Assembly: GCA_028455995.1 (NCBI GenBank)
Contig: JABELC010000008.1
Coordinates: 186,001-250,000 of the forward strand
DNA length: 64,000 nucleotides
From: Scleromitrula shiraiana
Lineage: Eukaryota > Ascomycota > Leotiomycetes > Helotiales > Sclerotiniaceae
Reading direction: 5' to 3'
Part shown: piece after piece, positions 23,517 to 32,916 of the stretch
Layout of the letters: every line of letters starts with the position of its first letter
Position numbering within the stretch: the first letter of the stretch is position 1
Translations under genes and position numbers: made by a program
The notes under the pieces: model-generated
Told to the model about the DNA's origin: nothing
What the model saw: only the letters and a program-made list of their open reading frames with translations
The model's database searches: none

Positions 23517-26500
23517 CTCGGTTAAATTAAAATTGAAGCACGCGCTGGTCCGCCCCATTCGGCAATAACTCCTATTTGTAAATAGGCCCTCTTATTGATA
23601 AATTGGATTCTTCTATTAATCAATTGGATTTTATTGCTGAATCAGGCATTTTATTAATTAATTAGAAAATTAAATTTTTTGATTAAAATAGAATATATTC
23701 TATCAACGATATCGACATTGTTAATCAATTTTAATAATATTTTTAATTTTAACAATATTTTTAATCTTAATAACATTTTTAAAAATAAAAATAAAAATGT
23801 TATTGATTTAAGAATTTAAATTTTTTAAATATAAATAAATAAATAAATAAATAAAAAAAAATAATTTTATATATTCTTTTTATTTAATTACTTTTTATTT
23901 AACTATTTTTTATTCAATTATTTTTTATTCAATTATTTTTTATTTAATTTAACTATATTATTAATTTTTAATATTTTTATTTCTTAAATTCTTTAAATTT
24001 CTCAAATTTCTTTTAATATCTTTTATATTTCTCGAATTTTAAAAAATCAAGTTAAAGAATAATTTTATCAATATATTGATTCTCTTGATAAAGATGCAAA
24101 AATTGAAAAATCTTGATATATTATATTTTTTTTTTTTAAATTTTAGGGTAATTTTTAATTAATAATTGATTTTGAAAGATCAAGTCTAAATAGGATAAAC
24201 AATTAAATAAAAATAAAAAATATTATTTTATTTTAATTGTATTTTAATAATATTAATTTTAAAATTATTTTTAAAATCTAAAAAAAAAGTTTATTGGATT
24301 AATTAAAAAAGAATATTAAAAAAATAACAATGATCGATTTTATTGTATGAAAAATTTTGAATTGCAAAATAATTAGGTTTATAAAAAAGATTTTAATAAT
24401 AAACAATTTAGAAAATATGTTTTTTCTCGATATTATTTAATCTATTTTGATATATTTTTTATTATTTATAATATATATAAAAGATTTATATATTTTGGGG
24501 TTAAAAAAATATTTGAAAGAGTATAATTTTTTTATTATAATATAATATGTGAAGATGTTAAATAGATTATTATAAAATGTAAATATTATTTTTAAAATAT
24601 TAAATAAAAAAAGAATATAGAAATTAAATTTATTTTTTTTTTTATTTTTGATAAATATATAATACTCGATTTGATGGATTTTCAAACTAATCCTAATAAA
24701 GAATATATATGGATTTAACAATTTAAAAATCATTTTTTTAAAATTATTTGATTAAAAGTAATAAAATCGAAAACCTTTTTAAAGATAATATATGAATTGG
24801 AGCTTTGGTTAAAGGATAATAATATTTTTAGGGTTTTTGTTGTTAATAATGAAAAAAAGTTTAAAAAAGCTATTTAAGATCTTTACAATATTAAAAAAAT
24901 TTATATAATTAAAAAAAAAGTATATTATTTTTAAAATTAAAATTTAATTAAAATAACGAATAAGATCTTCAAATTATATTTATATACTATATATAAAGAT
25001 TTTGGAATTAAAAATTTTAAATTTCTTTTATTTTTTATTGTTTAAATAATTAATATTATTTGATTTTTTATACTTTTCTCTAAAATTACTCTTTATCAAA
25101 TTTGATTTAGATAATTATCTCTAAATTTAAATCTATAAAATGCATAAAATAAAAGGAAGAATAATGTTGAGAATACAAATAAAAATATAAATCAAAAAAA
25201 AAAGTTCAAAATTAATAAAAAAAAATTTATAAAAAAATTCAAAAAAGAATAAATTAAATTAAAAAAAGAGAATTATATTTTATTAAAATTTAATTAAAAA
25301 ATTGTTAATTATATAAAAAAAATTAATGAGAGAATAATTATAAAAAAAAAACATTTTTGAATATAAAGTTCAAAAATACATTACATTAAAAATACCCCCT
25401 AAATTTAAATTGAGTTTTGAAGCTTCTAGAATACCAATTCAAATTCTTAAAATTCTTAATTAAGAATATTGATTAATATACAAATAAAAAAAATTAATAA
25501 ATATTTATAATTTAAAGATTTTAAATAAAATTGTTTTTTAAAATATATATTCCAATCTTTTAATCATTGATATTGATAAATTCTTAAAAAAGATCTTTTT
25601 TAATAAAGCAATTTAATTTATAAATAAATATAGAACAATATCTATATTTCAAAAAAAAAGTAGAAAATCAATAAAAAAGAAACATTAAATTGATCAAGAA
25701 AATTAAAAAAATCAAAAAAAGAAATCAATTTATTATTTTTGATAAAAAATATCAAAAAAATCAATCTATTATTTTTACTCAAATTCTTACTAATTCAAAA
25801 TCAAAAAAGATTAAATTTATAAATTCAAATTCAACAAATTCAATAAATTCAATAATATCAACAACGAGATCGACAATAACGATAATAAAAATATTAAAAG
25901 ATAAAGAAAATAGAGGGGGTAAAGAAAGTAAAAGAGTTAGAAAAATTAAAAAGATTAGAGGGGTTAGAGGGGTTAGAGGGGTTAGAGAAGTTAAAAGAGT
26001 TAAAAAAGTTAAAAAACAATTAAAATAACATTAATAATATATTCTTTTTATTTCTTTATTTATCACTTCTTTATTTATAATCTTTTTATAATTAATTTTT
26101 TTATTATTGATTTCTTTATTAATAAAAAAAGTTTAATTTAAAATAAATTTTTTTAAAAAAATATATCCTCAAAATTACTGAATTAGTGAAAACCGGCCAA
26201 TTGATCAATGAAATACCCGATTCAGCAATAAAGTCCAATTGACCAATAAGAGGGTCCGATTTACAAATGGGGCTTATTGCCGAATGGGGCGGACCAGCGC
26301 CAATTGCTAAAAACCCTCAAAATCATCGATTTTATATAAAACACCTTTTATGTCGATATAAATAAATCGATCAATTATTTATAGAATTATTTAAAATATT
26401 GAATAAAAATTATTTTTATATCACAATATTTATTATTAAAATTTAAAGATTAAATAATGATTTTAAAATTTATAATATTTAATTCAATACAAAGTAAAAA

Positions 26501-27249
26501 TCATATAAAAATACTATAATTTTAAGTTAATTTAAATTGAGTAAATTATTATATTAGAAAATAATAAAGATATATATATAAATATATAGAAAAAAGACTT
26601 TTATTTAATATAAATATTATCTATATTAAAAGTATATAAAAAATGCAATATAATAAAATTAAAAAAAGTATATATAATACTTACAAGCATCAAACACCAC
26701 CATAACTTCGATTTTTAAAAATCATCAAAATCACTTCAAATTTTTATATATGATAATTTATATTTTCATAATTATTATATTAAAATACTATTTAATATAA
26801 TTTTGATTTGAGTGAATTATTTAGATTTTTAAAGGTTTTAAAAATTTTAAAATACTCTTATAGTTTTGATTCTTTAAAAACGCTATATTAAATTTTAATA
26901 TATAATATTTATATCAAATAAAAGCTTTTCTTTTATATATTCATATATATCTTCATTATTTCCTAATATAATAATTTGCTTGATTTAAACTAAGTTAAAA
27001 ATGTAGTATATTAGTATGATTTTTGCTTTGTATTGAATTAAATATTATAAATTTTAAAATTATTATTTAATCTTTAAATTTTAATAATAAGTATTTAAAT
27101 ATAAAAATAATTTATATTTATAATCTTAAATAATTTTATCTATAATTGAATGATTTATTTATATTGGCGCAAGAGGTGATTTGTACAAAATCGTCGATTT
27201 TGAAGCGATTCGCTTATTTTGCGCGTGCTTCAATTTTAATTTGACCGAG
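23517..27249. mobile_element. Foldback inverted-repeat element, copy 2, inserted in a gene
   Basis: Termini are CTCGGTTAAATTAAAATTGA at 23517 and its inverted copy ending at 27249, each flanked by TATA (23513-23516 and 27250-27253). The same termini bound the element at 783-2369. Once the nested element (23545-26297) is removed, the remaining ~980 bp fold almost completely. Sequence from 26298 to about 26640 matches the reverse complement of about 26880-27220 over several hundred bases, leaving a loop of roughly 240 bp. No transposase is readable. Long arms plus a small loop define a foldback/MITE-like element. TSD length (TA or TATA) is ambiguous because TATA is palindromic. Confidence 0.75.
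23545..26297. mobile_element. Nested AT-rich inverted-repeat transposon
   Basis: Ends CTGGTCCGCCCCATTCGGCA (23545 onward) and its inverted copy (to 26297) match for about 65 bp. The right copy also retains ATTTACAAATGGGGCTTATT against the left ACTCCTATTTGTAAATAGG. The insertion lies seven bases inside the AGCACGCG end of the outer element, within its left arm. A CG duplication or none fits the junction equally, because the ends are palindromic. The ~2.5-kb interior is almost pure A/T. The longest frame (25690-26028) is Lys/Ile/Asn-rich with a GTTAGAGGG minisatellite and is most likely a RIP-degraded relic, perhaps of a transposase. Confidence 0.7.
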
Positions 27250-27954
27250 TATACCAATCCAGAAAACGACACAAAGACGACTGGCTCACTTCTAAGCCAA
27301 AAACATGGGGTTGTTGTAGAATATGACCCCACAGCCCCTTCTTTGGAAGTCTGTGGATTTGTCAACTCAGATCCTCAAGGATCCAATGAAGATATGAAGT
27401 TCAAAGTGCTGTTCTCTCGCCCGAAGCATCATTTTGAAGACGACGATTCGGAGACAACCACCGTCGAATCCAGCAAAGTTTATTTTCCAAAGCTGAGATA
27501 CATCCAGGGAATACCACAATACGTGAAGTGTTACTTACAACTCCCAATCGACTTTGTTAAATACATGGAAGATCGTGGAAAGGAAGCATTGCGTGATGAA
27601 GGCTTTCTTGTTGCACCAAAAGCGGAGCAAATATAAACGACATCTGGAAACGGAAACTTGGACCTTAGCTCGATCTTCTGGCTTTTCCCTGCAGAGATCG
27701 GCAAAGCTGAAATCAAAATTGATGGAAAATCCAAGATGAAGCGTATTGCTGTTGTTGAGGTGCCGTTTCCTGGAGACCCTGGAATCGTCAATTCTTGTTA
27801 GTTCGAGGGGATTGTGGAGTTTATTATTGAGTGTAATTTGATTAAGGTTGGGAGCGTGACAAGATTGAAGAATTTTCCTGAGAAGATACCATGGGCTATA
27901 TGGTATGACGGCTTCTCAAAAGATCCAGGCTTGATTCTGCTGTATCTGCTCTAA

Positions 27955-28642
27955 GAAGCCCGTACATGATCCGAACAATTGGGGAGTAGGCGGCATCTTC
28001 CCACTCTTTCATCACAGTGAGAAGGAACTTTGACAGCAGTTGTTGATTGGAAATAGTTGGTATTTTGTTTTTGAATTATGAAATGAATATTTGTGTTTTC
28101 GAGTCTTATCTGAAACTAGTAATATACTTATAGTCTACTGTAGAACAACCCTATCTTTTAATGTGACAATGTATCTTTTGACCGTTGGAACAAGTCAAAA
28201 GTTTTGTGATAGATGCAACTATGAATTGCGAAATTTTGAGCCAGGAGATAATACGTTAACTCGTGATAGTCCTTTAGCAAGAACAAACTTCCCACAGTAT
28301 TTTCAATAATTTGTATTGTGACAAGTGCCCCATCTTAGTCAACTAGACGTGACACTGTCTATGGTCTATACAACAACAGTCCTCAAAGAACAACCATAAC
28401 ACCAATAACACTCGTACTCATTTTATGACTCCATAGATTTAATTTGATGACAGGAAGCATGTATGAACAATGACGGTTTCATAGATTTAGTCAGAACATG
28501 ATTCGTCCATAAGTCAACTCGTGCAAATCTGCGTGCATAGAAACCGAAGTTGGCTTCTGGTTCTTCAGTTCTTCTACATATATGAACATAATTTTTTCTG
28601 AATTAGAACTACTTATTTTTAGAAGAAGAATCTAATCATAAG
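27955..28642. other. Region between family members 0 and 1
   Basis: No supported gene. The last ~100 bases are the presumed leader of member 1 (ATG at 28643). Confidence 0.45.
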
Positions 28643-29053
28643 ATGACACAATTCGTCTCAACAGCAACAATGCTAGAATGCTACACCAATCAAGGTGACG
28701 TGGAGGCAACTGCAAGTTGGAAGGCAGGATTAACAGGTTTGCCTCTTGGGGCTCCTCTAGCGCTTCTCCACGGATCCGGGTTCCAGCGCAAAATTCATGT
28801 CGACAAGACACTCTCATACGACCCGGTCGCATTAGTGTATACAGACCAGCAAGTAAGCAAGAACGAGCGTATAGGTTCGACTAAACTTCACTTCGGATAT
28901 GTCTCCAAAGAACAGAGTGACTCAAGTCTGGAGTATTGTCACTATGGAACTGATGGCGAGATCTGTCTAGCCATACCAAACGAATATGGTCATCTTCAAT
29001 GGCCAGATAAATTTCGCCGACATGCTCAGAGTGGCAATATTCCAAATCTTTAA
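28643..29053 (+). pseudogene. Unnamed-family N-terminal half (member 1, N1)
   Basis: An ATG-started frame whose first ~115 codons match the N-terminal half of the family. It contains KIHVDKTLSYDPVALVYTDQ and ends in the segment GEICLAIPNEY, which aligns with DVYIGVPRNF of the intact member at 46.6 kb. At about 28988 the sequence enters the antisense of a second member (N2), so the last ~20 codons and the stop at 29053 are not family sequence in sense. The matching C-terminal half appears to be the minus-strand piece at 29828-30130. Confidence 0.6.
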
Positions 29054-29372
29054 AGCGGAGCTTGTACGACCATATGTTCCAGTTCGTCTTCCCTCCCCAA
29101 ATAAGGCATTGAAAAAGCACCCGTTTATACGTGAGATTGTCCTGACCATGGATGGCTCGTGCAACCGAAGTACCACTCAGAGGCTTAAAACCTATACCTG
29201 GCTCCACATGTGTATCTCTCCATTGATATAATTCCATAGGTTCATTCTGAATTCCCGGAACCTGCCAATTCACGGGGCTGAGTCCAGCATCGTTACTATT
29301 AAGATTGTTGTTTTTTGTATACAGTTGCTGATGAATTGACTTTCGAAAAATGAAGCGGGTTTTAAATTCCAA
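28922..29372 (-). pseudogene. Unnamed-family N-terminal half (member 2, N2), inverted
   Basis: The minus-strand frame carries an N-terminal half related to N1: AIHGQDNLTYKRVLFQC and KDLEYCHSEHVGEIYLAIE align with IHVDKTLSYDPVALVY and SLEYCHYGTDGEICLAIP. No convincing ATG opens the frame (the frame edge is TTG at 29372). Family similarity ends at the palindrome centre near 28988, where the sequence runs into antisense of N1. The piece is head-to-head with C1 on the same strand but in the wrong order for a single gene. Confidence 0.55.
28925..29050. repeat. Imperfect palindrome joining N1 and N2
   Basis: The two strands read the same way over ~125 bp: the plus strand gives CTGGAGTATTGTCACT...GCCATACC and the minus strand TTGGAATATTGCCACT...GCCATTGAA. 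The centre is at about 28988. The arms are paralogous coding sequence, so the palindrome is a rearrangement junction between two gene copies. Confidence 0.75.
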
Positions 29373-29827
29373 AGGAATGGTGTTGATAGATTTGGAACTA
29401 ACAAAAAAATTGGAAGCTGGAAGGCTTTATAAGCTTTCCGAAATGAAAAGTTTGACTCATCGATGAATCATTTCCTGACTAGAATCACGAAACTGTCATT
29501 ATATTTCACATTTGCACAAGCATCCACGACGTTTCAAAAGTTTATAAAACACATTTTTATTGATTTGTGGGTGTATTTGCATTTCAGAGTGTAACATAGC
29601 CCCCGGTGTTAGCTATTCATAAAGTCAAAACTGTCATTAACCTCCGCAGAACCCCCTACGTTCGCATCCCAACTCATTCTCCTCTCCAAACGACTATGAC
29701 AAATGGGAAATGATTCATCCAGGCATATTAAGGCCAAGCCATGTATATCTTTGCTCTTGACACCCTTTCAAGGAACGTTGGGGGTGGCGGCCTATCCAGT
29801 CAGCATTTTTCAAGTTGATTTGGATCT

Positions 29828-30130
29828 CATTTGACATACGGGGTTTCTTGGATAGTATCTCTTTCAATACTTTTAATGACAAGTACACATTTTCTCGAAT
29901 CCTCTTCGATGATACCCATGAAGGAAATCTTGCCGTGGAATGTTTGAATAACTGACTGGTCAAGAGTGGCGCGACGTTGATCTGGATCTGGGGCTGATAA
30001 GAACAACATGGGGTTTTCATCAGTTCCTTTATCGAAACGGTCCTTCATACTGCCGATTTCCGCAACGCGAAATTCAATGTTTCCATACTCAGGGTATTGC
30101 TTCATACGTTTCACAATTTTGCCAACAAGT
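29828..30130 (-). pseudogene. Unnamed-family C-terminal half (member 1, C1), inverted
   Basis: The minus-strand frame begins LVGKIVKRMKQYPEYGNIEF near 30130 and continues through FLSAPDPD to IERDTIQETPYVK, with a stop at 29827-29829. It aligns with the C-terminal half of the intact member at 46.6 kb (FLSAPDPD against YIKTPPG; KISFMGIIEEDSRKCVLVIK against AVISFVDTSKAGYTINEREN). Its start LVGKIVKRM continues N1 (LAIPNEY) the way FINKIMVTFM continues VGVPHL in the member at 49.7 kb, which suggests that N1 and C1 were one gene. Confidence 0.6.
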
Positions 30131-30134
30131 CGAT

Positions 30135-30459
30135 AGGATGATGGATAAATTGAAGATTGCTCACCCGAACATCAAAATACGGGCTACAAAAAACTGGCAA
30201 CATCGAGACTGGATTTAAAAAATAAGTTCATGGAAACAAAGTATTGTTTTTATCAGCCCCAGATCCAGATCGAGATCTCAATAGTAGCGGCACTTGCGAC
30301 ACGACATCGATTCATACATTCAGCGGCGCTATTGATTTCATGGTTGTTCATGATATTTCACTGGGAGAACATGTCTTTGATATTGGAACTACAAAAAAGG
30401 ATATTATCAAAGAGAGCTTGTACGTCAAAATTCCTTCAAGAGCAATTTCCACAAACTAA
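30135..30459 (+). pseudogene. Unnamed-family C-terminal half (member 2, C2)
   Basis: Plus-strand pieces in two frames: DRMMDKLKIAHPNIKIRATK near 30135-30195, then, after a stop or frame change, VLFLSAPDPDRDLNSSG to KKDIIKESLYVKIPS, stopping at 30459. They parallel C1 segment by segment (NIKIRATK with NIEFRVAE; FLSAPDPD in both; ESLYVK with ETPYVK). The 5' partner is probably N2. Confidence 0.55.
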
Positions 30460-30460
30460 T

Positions 30461-31384
30461 CATAAATGCAGGGGGCACAGAGCCATGCGAGGATTTCGAG
30501 CAAGTGTAAATAAACCCTCGTCTTAGTGTTGCAACATACTTTGAAGAACTATTTGCGAATCGTCAGATTCACTCAAAATGAGGGTATATGAGCTGGGGCT
30601 GGGGCTCGGGCTGTGAAGGAGGCTGGGGATGAGAATATAGGGATTGTTGTGTCAAGATTGATGGCAATGTTGAGTGTATGGCGAATTAGCACCAGGAAAC
30701 ATGTCAAGTTTTTGAAACTCAAATACAAATACTCATCTATTGAAGTCTCTCTCACATGAGCCTATACAAAACCGCAGACCACTTGTGCAAATGTAAGAAT
30801 GTGAATTCTCCTTCTCAGATCTGACATGTGGAATTTTATGATCACATAGGGATCAAGGTAACTATATAATGTGTCACCCTCTAGCTCTGGTTCATGAAAG
30901 ACTCTTGCAAATTGAGAAGTACGTCTACTTTATCAATATCAGCACTTCTACTAATGATGAGCTTCCGTATGTTGTTGAGGAGATTTGCTGGAGAAGGAAA
31001 GTCAGAGTTGACTGAATATGCTGGAACGATATGACATGATTTAGGAGACCTTGTCGCCTTGCGATATGAGGAAAGTGAATCAACCAAAACATGATAGAGG
31101 TTATTCAAGTTAATATGAAGATTGCCCCACAGCGGTCATGAATCATCTCGAAACACAACGCAGCTAGGAAATGAACCACCAGCTTTCCATATTGAATCTT
31201 CTATATAAACATATGGTTCAATGGCATGATTGTTGCTTGATGATATTTACTTTCGCACAAGTGAATCTTTCGGATTGAGATAGAGAACTCGTTTATATAA
31301 ACGCAACCTGCTTGCTCTCATAGCAGACAAATCACTTCTCAGAAATATCTGTTGCAAACAAAATTCTCGAAAAACAAAACAATT
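30461..31384. other. Intergenic region, possible further relics
   Basis: No intact gene. A plus-strand frame at about 30630-30758 and a minus-strand frame at 30881-31108 have plausible composition but no recognisable family pattern and no splice partners. Confidence 0.4.
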
Positions 31385-31645
31385 ATGGCACCAAAGTGGT
31401 TGAAGAAACTTCTGAATGTACCGTGTCGTAAGAAAAGACATTGCAATATAATTGTCGGGACTGTCTTCGGGGCTGTCAATGGCGAAGGGGTGGTGGTAGA
31501 GGATAAGTGGAGCACGGGAAGGAGAATTAAACCTCAAGATTATGATAAACTTTTTGCTCGTTGTATTAAAAACCTAAAAGCAGCCGGAGAACTGAGAAGA
31601 GGAAAGGAACAAACAGAGCAGCGGAGCGGAAGAACCCATAACTAG
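31385..31645 (+). CDS. Small basic open frame, uncertain
   Basis: ATG-started, 86 aa, no intron. It opens with a basic stretch (MAPKWLKKLLNVPCRKKRHC), has a short hydrophobic segment (NIIVGTVFGAVNGEGVVV) and ends Arg/Glu-rich. It sits 178 bp before the complex I gene and could be an independent small gene or chance. No family is recognised. Confidence 0.35.
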   Translation: MAPKWLKKLLNVPCRKKRHCNIIVGTVFGAVNGEGVVVEDKWSTGRRIKPQDYDKLFARCIKNLKAAGELRRGKEQTEQRSGRTHN

Positions 31646-31823
31646 CGCCTTGGCAAAATTTACCGACCGACCGATATCGAACATCATCAATCAATCCTCA
31701 CAATTAAACCTCTCATTACACACACCACCAACAAATCCAACCGGCCTCCACCCGGCACCTAACCTACACACTCGACACCATTTCCTCCACCTATCCTCTA
31801 CCTAACCACGAAAGAAAGAAAAA

Positions 31824-32384
31824 ATGTCACTCCAACGCGCCCTTCCCCGCGCCATCACTTCAACAACATCAACGATTACTCGCCGCACGATATCCACAAC
31901 GACGACACGCAGAGCCGCAGACCACGGAGATCATTATGATCCGCCTAGCGGATGGCTGTGGGGAGTAAAGCCGGGAGAGAAGCCTGAGAAGGAAGGGTGG
32001 GAGAATATTTGGGTGTATGGGTTTTTTGGGGCTTGCGCTTTTGGGATTGTGGGGTATGCTGTTAAGCCGGATACTTCGTAGGTTTTTAATTTTTTCTTTG
32101 ATCTTTTTTGTAGATCGGAGGGGGGCTTTTGGGGTGGATGGGGTGAATGCATTAGGGAATTTATATGGGATCGAACTGGAAATTCAAAAGATGAGGGGTC
32201 GGGGTTTGAGGGGTGCGGTGAGATTGGGCGGGAATGAAGAGAATTGGGATTGGGGCCTACCATTATGAGCCATTGAAGCAATGCTAATGAATTGGTTATT
32301 TACAGGATACAAACATGGGCATTAGAAGAAGCACGAAGAAGGTTAGAAGCCGAGGGGATTTTGAAGGAACCAGAAGATAAATAA
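31824..32384 (+). CDS. Mitochondrial complex I ESSS-type subunit (NDUFB11 homolog)
   Basis: Spliced model 31824..32077 + 32306..32384, 110 aa; the 228-nt intron is long for this window. An Arg/Ser/Thr-rich presequence (RAITSTTSTITRRTIS) precedes the conserved core GWLWGVKPGEKPEKEGWENI and one membrane helix (VYGFFGACAFGIVGYAV), then a helical tail ALEEARRRLEAEGILKEPE. This is the layout of the single-helix accessory ESSS subunit in the membrane arm of NADH:ubiquinone oxidoreductase. The frame across the intron is exact (TC|G). An unspliced reading stops immediately after KPDTS, so splicing is required. Confidence 0.88.
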
Positions 32385-32916
32385 ATCATAAATTCGAACC
32401 GAGCTATACCAATAGCAAGACAACGACGATGGAAATCGAAGAAACCTGGAGGAAAGCTGTACATAAGGATGGAAGTGATGGAGGGATGACATGAGGGATA
32501 GGGACGGGGATGTCGATTGAAGATGAATGATAATGCACGAGAAACATTACGTGCTGATAGAGTGGCGGAAGCACACTATTGAGGGTCACATTTTTTCCTT
32601 TTGTTAGAGCAATGCATGCTATGGAATTCATGGGTTGATAAAGCTTTCCTTGCGTGACGCTATTTGCATCCTCTATGATTGCAATTCTACTCCATATTTG
32701 TGCTTATTGAGGGGCGTGGGGGCAGCTTGGGTGACCAATGAATGGCAAGCCTCCTGTGTATCAAGCACCATGAACAGGGGTTACAAACCCTTCATAATGC
32801 TTTGTATCTCCGCGCTTACGATGTCCCGGAAACCATGGGTTTCGAATCAAATGCTGATTCTGCATTTCTAACCATTTCATTCATGTTGCTCTATTATTTA
32901 CTCATACATACATATC
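32385..32916. other. Convergent intergenic region
   Basis: Tail-to-tail spacer between the complex I gene and the aminotransferase gene; only 3' flanks are expected here and nothing else is seen. Confidence 0.5.

Larger units (their letters stand above)
23428..27954 (+). pseudogene. Unnamed-family gene split by a nested transposon (member 0)
   Basis: The 5' piece (23428-23512) starts MSGTPSSDTKTVETV, hits TAG at 23473, then reads on in the same frame to the transposon. The 3' piece resumes at 27254 (TNPENDTKTTGS) and stays in one frame to 27954 except for TAA at 27634 and TAG at 27799. Dropping 23513-27253 joins the two pieces in frame (A|CC). The 3' piece has the family pattern seen at 46.6-50.5 kb: a segment like PKLRYIQGIPQYVKCYLQLP, aligning with the YIxxxxxxYIGVP region, then EGFLVAPKA, aligning with GLIYIKTPP. 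TAG and TAA can arise from CAG and CAA by C-to-T change, as in RIP leakage. Function of the family is unknown; no known domain is visible. Confidence 0.65.

Noticed and set aside
24437..24733. 98-codon minus-strand frame in the AT-rich element
   Set aside because: Almost only Ile, Lys, Asn, Phe and Tyr codons, as expected from A/T-only DNA; no motif.
23545..27249. Centromere-like AT-rich block
   Set aside because: Too short and bounded by matching inverted repeats, so it is better explained as mutated transposons.
27181..27253. Open frame running from inside the transposon end into family member 0
   Set aside because: It starts at a TTG in the inverted repeat; the coding match begins only after 27253, so the upstream part is read-through of the element.
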